Shown: positions 31,961 to 43,636 of the stretch, piece after piece
Layout of the letters: each line of letters starts with the position of its first letter
Numbering within the stretch: position 1 is the stretch's first letter
Origin: Theobroma cacao
Taxonomy: Eukaryota; Streptophyta; Magnoliopsida; Malvales; Malvaceae
Assembly: GCF_000208745.1 (NCBI RefSeq)
Contig: NC_030853.1
Location: 10,975,040 to 11,039,039 of the forward strand
Length of the DNA: 64,000 nucleotides
Reading direction: 5' to 3'
The notes under the pieces: model-generated
Told to the model about the DNA's origin: nothing
The model's input: the letters and a program-made list of their open reading frames with translations, nothing else
Database searches by the model: none
Position numbers and translations under genes: made by a program

Positions 31961-33244
31961 ATGCAGCTTAGGACGTGAGCCACCTCAAGAGGAATTAGAG
32001 GGTTTAATGCCTCAAATGACGCTACGGAGGGACCACGTGCATCTTTCTCTAGAAGCAGTGGGAGAGGTGGACTTAGAGGTCAATCATCAAGCCTCAAAGC
32101 AATCAAAGTTTTAGTGAGAGGAGAGCTGGTACCAGTTTTGGGGATACGGGAAGTGATTATCTTGAGGTACCCACTGCTACCTTGGAGGAGATAGCGGCTG
32201 GATTGCAATGGTTAAACCAAGAGTTTATAGAGTTTAGGGGACAGGGAGTGTACCAACCAAATGATACAATGGGTTCTAGTTTTAAAGATTTGGATTATCA
32301 ACCTTATGATGAAATAGATCGGGGGAATGTCATGGTGACACTAGGTGATTTTTTGAAATTGAAACCTCCCTCCTTTTCAAGTGCTAAATCAACAGAGGAC
32401 CCACAAGTATTTTTAGATAAGATGGACAAAATCTATACTGCATTGGGTTGTTCTAGTCGCAGGGCAGTTGAGTTGATAGGCTTTAGATTGACAAAGGTAG
32501 CACAAATATGGTTCGCTACACTCAAGCGCTGTAGACCACTTGGTTTTGCTCCACTTACTTGGGAAGAATTCACACAAGCTTTCATGGACAGATTTCTACC
32601 TGAAAGCGTGAGAGATGCTAAGGCACAGGAGTTTGAAACTTTAATGCGGGCGCTTGAGATGATAGTGTCAGATTATGATGTCCAGTTTACTCAGTTGTTG
32701 AGGTATGCCCTGTATCTGGTTTAGACTGAAAGGGAGAGGATTAAGAGGTTCATTAAGGGGTTACATAGGCCAATATACAAAATTCTAGTCTCTCAGAGAT
32801 TTACATCCTATCTTGAGGTAGTTGATGCCGCTAGAAAAATCAAGGCAGGACATACAGAGGTTGGAGTGGAAAGAGAGAGGAGTAAAAGAAATCGAGGTGA
32901 AGGATCTTCTAGATACAGAGACCCTAGTAGGGGTAAATATGTTAATATAGCTGCCAACAAGGTCGAAGGAATGGTAACTTACTTAGAGGGTCAACATTCT
33001 CTAGTCCATCGAGTTAAAGAAGAAATTTTCAGTTTCGTAGTCCCCCATGTAGTAGTGATTTTAGTGGGATTAATTACAGACGAGCTATGAGCAGTGGGAT
33101 GACTAATACAAATCCTAGACAAAGTGGTCAGTGGGGTCATTTTTACACTTTTTATGGTCAGATTCATACAGGGTCATGTAACCAGATGACGGCATTCTGC
33201 TATGAGTGTGGGGGAATTGGTCATGTGAAGAGGGATTGTCCTAC
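31961..33244 (+). pseudogene. Tekay/Del gag with zinc knuckle
   Basis: ATG 31961 starts a frame that has a TGA after MQLRT and shifts near 32090. From 32182 it reads [116 protein letters not shown] and LLRYALYLV, then TAG at 32722. The frame resumes with ERIKRFIKGLHRPIYK. A CCHC knuckle CYECGGIGHVKRDC lies at 33198-33239. This is the retrotrans_gag capsid followed by the nucleocapsid. It is the reference copy for the broken gag at 640-1371 and 5062-5584. Confidence 0.9.
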
Positions 33245-33263
33245 CTATAGACATAACTAGTAG

Positions 33264-33872
33264 ATGGCTCGTGGCTCAATACGACTCAATTTTACTACCG
33301 TACTAACTAGAAATGTAAAAAAGGATAAAGGAAAAAGGGTAGCTTTCTCGTCACAAGGTAGATCGGCAAAGCCAACTCAACAAGGGGCTTTTGGAGGGGG
33401 ACAAGCTAGAGTGTTTGCTTTGACACCACAGGATGCTCATGTCTCGAATGCAGTGGTAACATGTAATCTTTTCATTTGTGGTTACGAAGCATCAGTTTTA
33501 TTTGACCTAGGATCCACCCATTCTTTTGTGTCTTCAAATTTCATGCCTAAATTAGGCAAACACTATGAATATATGGGTGAACCTTTAGCAGTAACCACCC
33601 CGTTGGAAGAATCATATGTTGCGGAGTATGTGTTTCGTTCTTGTGGGGTCCAGATTAAAGATAGGGAAATTGGGGTGGATTTAATGTTAATGACAACCCT
33701 GGGATTTGACGTGATACTGGGAATGGATTGGCTGGCATCTTGCTACGCTAATGTAGATTGTTATCGTAAGTTGGTGAAGTTTAAATTTCCTGGAGAGCCA
33801 TCATTTGTTATTTATGGTCACAGTAGCCATTTGGTTGATAGCATGATGGCTACAATTACTAAAGAAGTATAG
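33264..33872 (+). pseudogene. Tekay/Del retropepsin
   Basis: A 202-codon open frame with VFALTPQDAHVSNAVV, active-site VLFDLGSTHSFVSS and VILGMDWLASCYANVDCYRK. The residue after the catalytic Asp is Leu where Ser, Thr or Pro is usual, so activity is doubtful. Two stops separate it from the knuckle region upstream (TAGTAG near 33260), and a TAG at its end cuts it from RT. Domain length and order match plant RVP_2 proteases. Confidence 0.85.
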
Positions 33873-34506
33873 AGTGAAGAAAGAAATTTAGCAACTACAC
33901 TTGTAGTAAATGAATTTGAAGATGTGTTTCCAAAAGAACTGCCCGGATTACCTCCCTAAAGGGAAATCGAATTTTGTATCGATTTGATTCTAGAAACGTA
34001 ACCAATATTGATGCTTCTATACCGAATGCTCTCGGTAGAGTTAAAGGAGTTAAGGGAACAACTACAAGATTTAATTAACAAGGGCTTTATTCGCCCGAGT
34101 GTGTCACCTTGGGGAGCGCTAGTGCTGTTCGTAAAGAAGAAAAATGGTAGTCTTAAGCTATGTATAGATTATCGGCAGCTTAATAAAGTTACGATTAAAA
34201 AAATAAATATCCACTTCCAAGAATGGATGATTTGTTTGATCAGCTGCAAGGGGCTCAATGCTTTTTGAAGATTGATTTAAGGTCTGGATATCATCAATTA
34301 AGGATAAGGGAAGAGGATATACCCAAAACCGCATTCCGTACAAGGTATGGATATTATGAATTTTTGGTGATGTCTTTTGGATTGACGAATGCCCATGCTG
34401 CTTTCATGGATTTGATGAATAGGGTGTTCCGAGCATACCTAGATAGATTTGTGGTCGTCTTTATTGATGACATTCTAATATACTCAAAAAGTTAGGAAGA
34501 GCATCA
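33873..34506 (+). pseudogene. Tekay/Del reverse transcriptase, N-terminal two thirds
   Basis: Linker with EDVFPKELPGLPP then a TAA, then [54 protein letters not shown], a one-base frameshift near 34200, [20 protein letters not shown] (motif A Asp present), [31 protein letters not shown] and [15 protein letters not shown] (catalytic FIDD at residues 80-83 of the 34223 frame), then TAG at 34493. At EEHQR the sequence jumps into integrase, losing the RT thumb and RNase H. Confidence 0.9.
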
Positions 34507-35470
34507 AAGACCTTCAGGATTATCACAACCGTTACCGATACCTGAATGGAAATGGGAACATATCGGAATGGACTTCGTGGCAGGCTTACCTCGAGTCAAA
34601 GGAGGATATGATTCCATATGGGTAATTGTAGATCGGTTGACTAAGTCTGCATATTTTTCCCTGATCAAGACAAAGTTTGGAACGACACAATACGCTCAAA
34701 TTTATATTAATGAAATTGTTAGACTTCATGGCGTATCGGTGACCATTGTGTCCGACATGGGACCACAATTTACTAGTATATTTTGGAGGAGGTTGCAAGA
34801 TGAATTAGGGACCCGACTGAACTTTAGTACAACATATCAGCCTCAGATAGACGGTTAGTCTGAGTGCACTATCCAAATATTGGAAGATATGTTAAGAGCA
34901 ATCGTGTTGAATTTTGGAGTTTTTTGGAACTTATACCTACCTTTGGCAGAATTGGCATACAATAATAGTTACCAGGCAAGTATCAAGATGGCACTGTTTG
35001 AGGCACTATATGGGTGGAAGTGTAGGTCACCCATTGGGTGGTTGGAAGTTAGAGAATGGAAATTATTGAGGACGAAGATGGTACAAGCAGCAGTGGAAGG
35101 AGTACAAATAATTCGAGAACGAATGTTGGCCGCTCAAAGTAGACCAAAGTCGTATGCCGACAACAGACGCAGGCCCCTTGAGTTCAAAGTAGGTGATCAT
35201 GTGTTTCTAAAAGTGTCACCATTTAAAAGAGTACAAAGATTTGGCAAGAAAGGCAAACTCAGTCCTCGATATATGAGCTCATTTGACATACTAAAACGCG
35301 TAGGAACTGTTGCTTATCGATTAGCATTACCATCGGACTTTGAAGGGGTTAATTCAGTGTTTCATTTATCCATGATTAGAAAATATATTCAAAACCCTTT
35401 ACATGTGATACAACATGATACAATACTGCTGGAAGATGGGTTGAAGTACCAAGAATACGCTTTGCTCTAA
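34507..35470 (+). pseudogene. Tekay/Del integrase core and C-terminal domain
   Basis: Starts PSGLSQPLPIPEWKWEHIGM, then VIVDRLTKSAYF (first catalytic Asp), IVSDMGPQFTSIFW (second Asp), TTYQPQIDG-stop-SECTIQ (catalytic Glu two codons after a TAG that replaces the usual Gln). Then LPLAELAYNNSYQASI, ALYGWKCRSPIGW, DNRRRPLEFKVGDHVFLKVS, RFGKKGKLSPRYMSSFDILK and SVFHLSMIRKY. Zinc finger absent because of the internal deletion. The core would insert cDNA into the genome. The D, D, E triad is kept but the frame is broken at 34856-34858. Confidence 0.9.
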
Positions 35471-35580
35471 GGACATCGCCTTAGTGAAAGTAGTATGGCA
35501 AAACCACTCGGTAGAGGAGGCAACTTGGGAACCAGAAGAGGAAATGCGAGTAGAATATCCATATTTGTTTCAAAGTTAAA
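35466..35580 (+). pseudogene. Chromodomain remnant of the Tekay/Del integrase
   Basis: In a frame shifted relative to the integrase end the translation reads KDIALVKVVWQNHSVEEATW then EPEEEMRVEYPYLFQS-stop. This is the VxWxxxxxEEATWEPE core of chromovirus chromodomains, which direct insertion toward marked chromatin. A one-base frameshift separates it from the integrase. Confidence 0.8.
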
Positions 35581-35631
35581 TGTACTATTAAGTGTCTCTA
35601 TGTTGATGTAATTCGAGGACGAATTTATTTT

Positions 35632-35644
35632 AAGTGGGGGAGAC
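35632..35644 (+). other. Polypurine tract of the Tekay/Del element
   Basis: AAGTGGGGGAGAC directly before the 3' LTR start TGTGATGCCCC, preceded by ATTCGAGGACGAATTTATTT. The LTR-A elements have matching contexts at 52500-52540 and 59830-59864. Confidence 0.9.
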
Positions 35645-35649
35645 TGTGA

Positions 35650-36175
35650 TGCCCCACTCATAAAAAAAGAAAGAAGAAAAGAGAAGAAAAAAAAAAGAGG
35701 GCCGGCCAAAAAAGAAAGGGAGAAAGGAGAGAGAAGAAAAAAAGTCAACCTGCCAAAAAAGAAAAAAAAAAGAGAAAGAGAAGAAAAAAGAGAAAAGGAA
35801 AGAAAAGGAAGAGAGTGGGCTGCTCGAGGGAGAGAAAGGAGAGAAAAAAAAGAAAGAGAAAGAGAAAAAGAAAGAAAAGAGAAAAGAGAAGTAAGAGAGT
35901 GGGCAGCCCGAGGGAGAGAAAGGAGAGAGGAAAAAGAAAGAGAGAGGGAGCACGACGACTTGGGAGAAGAAACAGAGGGAAGAGAGAAGAGAAAGAAAAA
36001 GAAGAAAGAGGAGAGAATGAGCAGCGACGATGAGAAGAAAGAAAAGGAAGAAAAAAGAGAAAGAAAAAAAAAAGGAAAGAAGAAGTAACGACAGAGGAGA
36101 AGAAGAAGAGGGAAGAAAAAAGAAAAAGAAGAAAAAGAAGAAAGAAAAAAGAAACGCCGACAACATGGAAAAAAA
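35650..36175 (+). repeat. Long polypurine strand-asymmetric tract with about 80-bp repeats
   Basis: Nearly all A and G on the plus strand. GAGAGTGGGCTGCTCGAGGG (near 35811) and GAGAGTGGGCAGCCCGAGGG (near 35892) mark two repeat units. The minus strand appears as long Phe/Leu/Ser-rich open frames, which I treat as composition artefacts. Confidence 0.85.
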
Positions 36176-36770
36176 TAAAATAAGATAGCTAAGTACACGC
36201 AAGAAATAGTAACGAACTAGCGTCCCGCTATTGTGAGGTGAGTGGGTGCTAAATTTCAAAATTATGTCCCTATAATATAATATATATTTGTCATATTTAA
36301 TAGTTGATCAAATTTTGGACAGCATGAGTTGGTAGAAAGCCTTAGGTTGTTCGTGCTTGTGATAAGGATTTTAAATCCACTTTTCTTTAAAATATATATA
36401 AATATATATCTACATGTTTTTAAATATGGGGAAACAAACCTTTGACTGGCTTTTACTTCAAAATCATACCTTGCAAGTTTGTGATATGTTTAGGCCAATG
36501 GCCTTTGTTTGATTCATAGAAGTTGTTGATAATTACTTATTTCAATTAGCATGCTGATTTGGTAAATATACTATGTTTTGAGATAAAATATGCACAACAT
36601 TGATTTGTGGTTATATTGTTTACAAACTATGATGTTTTGCTAATGCATTAAATTGCAATGATTTTATTTTAACGTGATTGAGATACTCTAGGTAAAACCT
36701 GTTACCACACCAGGTCAAGTGTGGTCTTTGTGCACAAAGTTGTAATTGTCGATTAATGATATGTGATTTT

Positions 36771-37072
36771 AAAAGGGGGACTTGAAGCCTCGATTTATAT
36801 TTGGTGGCGCGGGTAGTTCCCACGAGTAGGTAAAAGGGGACTTGAAGCCCCGATTTATATTTGGTGGCGTGGGTAGTTCCCATGAGTAGGTAAAGGGGGA
36901 CTTGAAGCCCCGATTTATATTTGGTGGCGTGGGTAGTTCCCACGAGTATGTAAAAAGTGGGACTTGAAGCCCCGATTCATTTGGTGGCGTGGCCAGTTCC
37001 CACGAGTAGGTAAAAAGAGGGACCTAAAGCCCCGATTCATCTGGTGGCATGGGCAGTTCCCACGAGTAGGTG
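36771..37072 (+). repeat. 61-bp minisatellite, 5 units
   Basis: Units start near 36771, 36832, 36893, 36953 and 37013. Each has GACTTGAAGCCCCGATT, GGTGGCGTGGG and AGTTCCCACGAGTAGGT. CGTGGG-TAGTT-CCCACG forms a hairpin in the best unit. Unit 5 reads GACCTAAAGC. Confidence 0.9.
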
Positions 37073-37815
37073 ATGATGTCTAAGAGAGTAAACCTAAGGG
37101 CTATAGTAAACCTCCCCGAGGATAATGCTCACTTGTAGATTTTTATTCACTATACATGGCATTAATATTTGAAAATTTTTATTTTTCACTTGCCATTGAA
37201 TTAAATGTTGACTGGATGTTGGGGTTGAAAGATTTTCTAGCATCCCAAATATAACTGTTTTCATACATGTTTACTTGGGAATTATTATTTTTAAGAATTG
37301 CAAGGTATAAAACAAAATCTCTCATTTTTATGGAATGTATTTTCTACTCTTACTCTTGAGTTTATAAACATTCCACCTTTATGTTGTTTCCCCTCTTCGC
37401 CTGCTCATGGGGTCGATGATTATCACTGAGTCTATGAGACTCACACTCCTCTTAATTTCCCTTTTTGCAGAGAGAGATCAGTCTAACGTATAACTATCGG
37501 TGCATACAGACCACCGTAGACGTAGAGTAGGTAAAAACATCTCCTAGCCCGATTTTGAGTCGTTCCACTGTTTAGTGTCATATCAAAATGAAATTTACTA
37601 GATGTTGAAAAAACAAATGTTGTCAACTCATAAACATGAATTGTTATTATTTTGAATGGAGTAGATAGTAGCTTAATGTTATATATTCGCTTACGTACGT
37701 GATTATATGTATTTAATGAATCTAGCAAAAGTTTTAAATGAGCCTTGTTCGAGATTTAGCGAAAATTCTTTGAAAGTCTCAAACGTCAGTAGCGACCAAG
37801 GAAGGGGTCGTTACA

Positions 37816-38004
37816 GTGTGCATCCCCCCACATCGTGGCCACACACAGGGGCAATATCACCATCCATCTTCCTCACCACTGTCATCACCAGTAGGTGCAC
37901 ACTCACCCCTCACATGCGCGGTTGCATTTTTGTCACATAATGTACCATTTATGACATAGTATATATTATATCAACATTATACAAAAACATATAGATTCAT
38001 CCTN

Positions 38005-38041
<37 letters not shown>

Positions 38042-39968
38042 ATATTATACTGAAAACACATGGATTGATCACACTATCCATTTCATAACATAAAAACATT
38101 TCATAAGGACTTGTTTCCGTGAGAGTTTTTGAAGAGAAACCAATAAAACATTTTAGGGGATTCAATCAAACATAAATGTGTACATCCCAAAATATTTCAA
38201 TGCAAGTTCACTCACCTTACGATAGTGGAATATTACATCGCTATTGGTTCGGATGTGTATCTAGCTATTCTTACTTGTCGACTGCTTGTTATTTCCCCTG
38301 ACACACCACCACAATACTCTAACTTTACCTTTGCACTTCCTAGAAACCATACAAATGCAATACCTTTAGTGTACATCATTCCCACTTCTATTTTTCCTTT
38401 AATTATGAATCCTTATTCAACTAATTTACATCTTGACACATTTTTACCAAAGTTGCCTTTATCACTTACTTGTGTAATTCTTTAGATTATAGATACCGGT
38501 AACTTATTTATAACTCCAACACGTATATTAATCTTGTCTAAGGATATTTATCAAGTTTAACCATCATTTCCACAACAATTACCTAACATATGGCAACAAC
38601 TACAAATTTACTTCCGTCAAACACTTTCTAAGTTTACATGTAACATTATTCTCATTTACATGTTGCCACCAAGCATAACATAAATATCCATTCATATGCA
38701 CCAGCATCCATAACCTTTTAAGCTTTTCCTAACAACACATATATCCACACAATTCATTTCTTTTCCAAACTTCCAATTAATATAATTGCCTTCAAACCAT
38801 ACCCATGACACCACAATAACGCTACATATTGTACACAATCATTCTCACCATAGTAAACCAATCATAAGCTTCAAGTTATAGCATGAAGCTTACCACTTGG
38901 TTTTGGCTTGGATTTCACCCAACAAAATTCATAATTCCCTCACACCCATGGCCACCATAACTGCCACAAAATGATTCACTCATTATTTTTCCAAGGATTT
39001 AACCAACCATGAACTTAAAACACAAAATTCTTACCTTAGCTTGCTTGAATTGCAAAATCAAGCTTTTTCTTCCTTTCTCTCTTTTTCTTTCTTCTTCTCC
39101 TAGGGTTTAGATGTGCTAGAAATTGGGGTTAGAAGTTTTAACTTTGGTGCATAAGAAGTTGGGAGAAGGAAGAAACAAGAAAAGAAAGGAAATGAAAAGA
39201 AAACAAGGAATGAAAATGAAAGAAAATTAACTTTCCATGGGGAGAACGAAAAGATGGCGTTGGAAGCTTTAAGAAGGAAGAAGAAATATCTTGTTGAGAG
39301 GATAAGGACGGTTTTAGGCTGATAAAGATGAGAGTCAAAGCTTCCATTGGAAGCTTTGACCAAATTTTGTGTAAAATTATCGTTTTGCCCTCCAAGTTTC
39401 TTCTTTTTTTAATTTAGTCTTCCCAACACTCATTTAAATCTAATTTCCTTCTATTATATTTTTCTACACATGTACAAACAAATTATAAAGTTTGTACTCC
39501 AACACAGCGTCTTCATAATATTTAAAATATTTATTTACCCACGCTATCTTTACTTAATAAAGACACACGGCCCCATTAACGTAATTTTTCTCCAAAATTT
39601 TTCTCATTCTTCTTCTCCCCCACTTAGATTGACCATATACTCCTTCATGGAAAATTTTGATATTGAATAAAATACTAATATTTTAATATTATTTTATTAA
39701 TAAAATATTATTTTATTCAAAAAATTTCCTCTTGTCTCCTTGGTACCCAAAATACTTTATTATCCCTCAATTGACTTCTGAATCACTTCTTATCTCAAAA
39801 ATTCTTCTTCGATAAAAATATTATTGTTTTATTATTATTTTCTCGCGTAAGAAATATTTTATCCCAAACTATTTCTTTCGTCTTCCATCATATTTAAACA
39901 TTATAATTAACCTCAATTGGCATCCAATAAGCTTGATTAGTCACCATATCAAAGTACGAGGTATTACA
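37816..39968 (-). repeat. LTR-A2, 5' part, minus orientation
   Basis: Ends at 39968 in GAGGTATTACA, the reverse of the LTR start TGTAATACCTC; next to it is TCACCATATCAAAGTACG as in 10022-10060 reversed. It continues left through CTCCCCCACTTAGATTGACC, the CT-rich block at 39060-39110, and GTGCACACTCACCCCTCACA (reversed minisatellite) at 37890, then stops against LTR-B. About 2.15 kb of an LTR of about 2.6 kb. Contains an AT microsatellite (38005-38038) with an N at 38004. Confidence 0.85.
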
Positions 39969-42420
39969 TAAATGAATGATGGTAAAATAAATGAAGAAGA
40001 TAGAAATATTGATAATTTTCATGGTAGGGGTAAAATGGTCATTTTGCATCTTGAGTCTAAATTTTTACATTTTCATGAATCCGAGTATTTTTAGACTATT
40101 ATGGAATTTGTTTCAGTGTCAAAAGAGTAAAAAGATTGCACAAAGGATGGGAGGAAGACAAAGCCACCATGTTAAGGGCATTTTGGTAAATTCAATGAAA
40201 ATTTGAATTAACTTGAAGCATAAATATCTAAGTTCCAGCAACTTCCAACAGCTTCTCCTTCTTCATCATAGCCCTTCTCTTCATTTCACGTTTTCTTCAT
40301 TTTCTATGGGAGGAAACCTTGAATCCTCCATAACTTCTCATAGAAAGCTTAAAATTTCATGTTTTGCCCACTTTTTTCATAAGGTTTTTCATGCTCTTCC
40401 ACCTCTACACCTCAAGAACCCTCAAAGGCCCTTCCTTAATACTTTCTCTCAATAGCTGGACGTTCTAGAGAAAGAGAGAGAGAGATTCTCTATAATAATT
40501 TGAAAGTTCTTAAAAAGGATTTCAACTACAAAAGCCCCAAGGTGAGTAATAAGTTAAGATTAATTTTTTTAAGATGTTGATAATGGCTAACAATGGGATT
40601 TGTGAGTGTTTTATTGTTGAGGTTGTTTATTCATTTTTAGGGTGACTAGAGTAGTGAAATAAATAGCCACTTAATGGTGATTGGAAGCTAGTTAGGAATA
40701 ACTATACGAATTTGAGTTAGGAAATAGCTTTTGGAATTATATTAATGCCAATTTGGGTGATTGAGATGCTATTGGGTGTGATAGGTCCCAACGAGATTCC
40801 ACATCTGCATGCGTAGCATTGGTTGAAGTTAGAGTTGATCCAAGCATCAACAAAGACCGATGAGTGAACTTGCATTTCAAAATGTTTTGGGAACTGCCTA
40901 CATGTTTAAATAAATCATTTGAAAGTTTCATTTGTTTTTGCTTTAAAAATATACTTGGGGAACATACCCTTGATGAAATGTTTCTATCTTGTGAAATGTA
41001 CAATATGAATAGTTCATGCGTTATCACATTACATTGATATGTATATTATGCATTGGATGTTTCTTTTGTGTGACAATGATGACCCAACTATGTAAGTGTG
41101 GGAGTGCACATGAGCTGATGATGACCCAACTATGTGCGGTGTGAGAATGCACATGAGCTGATGATGACCTAGCTATGTGCGGTGTGTGAGTACACATGAG
41201 TTGATGATGACCTCGCTATGTACGAGTAAGGAGTGCACATGATGATGATATTGCATTGTGCGTGTAGGGAGTGCACGTGAGCTGAGTGTGGCGGGATGGT
41301 ATGCATGATGATGTATGTATATATATATATATGTTATAGAGAGTTTGTGAAAATATTTTTGATTGTATTGTATGTTGGCATTGTTAATTGCTCCCAAATT
41401 GCTTTTCATTTCAGTAAGAAAATGGCTTGTTGATGTGACAAGACCCTTTCAACTAAATTACTCTATTTCTCGCTGCAGCGAGATTCATTTTAGCTGTAAC
41501 GAGAAACTCCCGGGTAGGCAGCCCTAATCCATGCTCTAAATTTTGCTGCAACGACAATGGATTCTCGCTACAGTGAGAAACTCTCGGGTGGTTCTAAAAT
41601 TTTAGTGCAGTGTTTTCAATTTGATAAAGATTTTGACCATCTTTCGATTAGAAATGGCAAAGTAGTAAAAATCAAAGTTGTAGCCCAACCTCTTAGCTTT
41701 CTAATGACCTAAAAATCATGTCAATTGGACTTCTGTAGTGTGAGATATGCTTGAATAACCAAAACATATGCAAACTGAGAAAGCCTTTTAACTGCAACAA
41801 GAATACCCTCTATTTGCTTGCCTTGCTTGGTCATTGCTAAAATTTTCATTCTATTCAAGTTCATGGTTTATCATGGATTTTGTAACATTAAGGGATTAAA
41901 CATTCAAAGTTTGAAATGAGAGGTTTTAACCAAAAATTAGATTAAATTGCATGGTTTTATAGTAAGTACATCATGTTTTCTAAAACATTCCTTATCGTTG
42001 CTTGTTCCCTTCTTATGTCCACTCACTGAGTTTATACTCATGTTTTCAGATTCAGGGGTGGTTGGGACATAGATTGAGGTGTCCATGTAGATCCATCTTT
42101 TTGTAGGTATCTTGGCATTTAGTAGCCATATTCCTCATTTAAAGTCACTCCATTGACGGTCAAGGTCTTTGAATATACTTAATGTGAATTGTTAAGATAC
42201 ATTTGACAAACCATCTATGTATATTTTGAATTATGATGCCAATGTGAGCATTCACTTGGGTTCTATAAATTGCCTTTGAAGGAATTGACATTTGAACACT
42301 ATTAAGTATAGATGTTAAAGAAATATGAAAGATAGATGGACTAGTGGGCTTGCTTTGGCCTAGTGGGCTGTGCCTATTGGGTGCTTGCACCGATCATAGC
42401 CCAGGAATTAGGTTGTGACA
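39969..42420 (+). repeat. LTR-A (A-prime type), first LTR of the LTR-A chain, 5' end missing
   Basis: Starts TAAATGAATGATGGTAAAAT, the text found about 380 bp into the complete LTR at 52541 (52924), so its first part is missing where the reversed LTR-A2 abuts. Then collinear to GGTTGTGACA at 42420. Carries CATAAATA (near 40220), the minisatellite (41075-41280) and the perfect palindrome TCTCGCTGCAGCGAGA at 41468-41483. Confidence 0.85.
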
Positions 42421-43636
42421 AATGGTATCAGAGCTCTAGGTTTATTCGAGTCCTAGGAACTCTTGTGTCAGTCAGCGGAGTTATCGAAGTTAATGTAGAG
42501 TCTTGTTTATGGCTTTTGACTGCAGCACAAGTCATAGACAGGAGGCTATATAAACTCCTATTCTTAGTAACCTACCCTTTTGCTAACATCATATAAAAGG
42601 TCATAAGTTGTGTCGTCATCCGGGTTTGAGAAGTCACTAGAGACACAAGCTGTTATTGGAAGATTTTAAGTAAACATTCCTAATAAAAGGTTAGTGTGAT
42701 GGTATATCCCTCCGATTAAGGATGGAGGAAAGTAGAGTTGGATTAATAGGTCTGAAAGAACTTGTTCATTTGGTGGAGTTAAAGGTTGAGCCTAAGATTG
42801 CCAATAGAAAAAATTTGATGTCTATGACTTGTTTTTGGGGTCAATATGAAAGAGCACATGAGATAATGGTAATAAGGGGCGTACTTTGACTAGAATGACT
42901 AGTGGTTGTTGTAAATGAGGTGTGGTCATCAAGAAAAAGGCTAGTAAACCAAACTGCTTTAAAGATGAGCTTAAATTTTGCTATGTTTAGTGTGAAGCCA
43001 AAGGATTAAAGGATTAGTTGTGGATTTGGTAACTTGAAGTTAAATGATTTAGAAGCATTGATTTTAGTCTAACTGTCATATGGAGTTCTATGTTTGAGCT
43101 TAGTATACAAGTTTCTTTAAAGATCAATTTATAAATTTATATGGTTCAGTATACAACCTATGATGTAAATGATTAGTCTTGAATTTGAGTTCTCCAAAGG
43201 TAAGAGATTTAGAAAATGTTGACTATTGGATAAGCTCGAAGAGGGAGCTTTTGCATCCTAAGTTTACGAATTTGGAATCTTATGGTTGCCAAGGTGAGAT
43301 GCAACAATTAAGTGAATTGTCCACCTTACCAATGTTAACGGTTAAGGATTGATGAGTAAAGTTAAACTTGCAACGCGAGGTAATGTACACTTTGATATTT
43401 ATGTACCTAAGAGTTATTTAGAGATCATTGCTTAATCAAATTTGCACTAAATGACATGGTAACAGTATGTGAATGTTAGTAGTGAAACGTGTCCAAAGGG
43501 TGATTTTGACATACCATCAAATGTGGGATAGAAATGTTGAGATTAATGTTCTGATCGCGAACTTGTGATTGAAAGCGAGTTTTGCAAATTATGGGTTTCA
43601 TGATCATGAAATATATAGAGGTTATCAATATGTAGG
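42421..43636 (+). mobile_element. LARD-like non-coding internal domain, copy 1, left part
   Basis: Primer site TGGTATCAGAGC (42423-42434), then GTCCTAGGAACTCTTGTGTC, TAATGTAGAGTCTTGTTTAT and GACTGCAGCACAAGTCATAG, leader words shared with the Tekay/Del element at 31790-31860. After that no gag or pol is recognisable. Collinear with 55270-56500 and cut at 43636 by element E; it resumes at 49409. Confidence 0.75.
43632..43636. repeat. Target site of element E, left copy (GTAGG)
   Basis: GTAGG precedes TGTCACAGG at 43637, and TTAGG (49409-49413) follows the right LTR, one mismatch. The unoccupied paralogous site reads ATATGTAGACATACACTTGG near 56495. Confidence 0.7.

Larger units (their letters stand above)
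31747..35644 (+). mobile_element. Tekay/Del Ty3/gypsy internal domain, internally deleted
   Basis: Primer site, gag, protease, N-terminal RT, integrase core, integrase tail, chromodomain remnant and polypurine tract in the usual Tekay/Del order, but only 3.9 kb. RT thumb, RNase H and the integrase zinc finger are missing. Flanked by truncated (31469-31746) and full (35645-37815) LTR-B. Confidence 0.9.
35645..37815 (+). repeat. LTR-B, full 3' LTR (2,171 bp)
   Basis: Starts TGTGATGCCCC and ends GGGTCGTTACA. Contains a purine tract of about 520 bp (35650-36175) and a 61-bp minisatellite (36771-37072). Its last 270 bp match the truncated 5' LTR at 31469-31746. Next to its right end lies a reversed LTR-A, so the element probably inserted there, but the left flank does not show the partner half. 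Confidence 0.9.

Noticed and set aside
35467..36259. Long Phe/Leu/Ser-rich open frames on the minus strand (243 and 209 codons)
   Set aside because: They are the reverse of a purine tract in LTR-B; low-complexity composition keeps stops away and no domain is visible.
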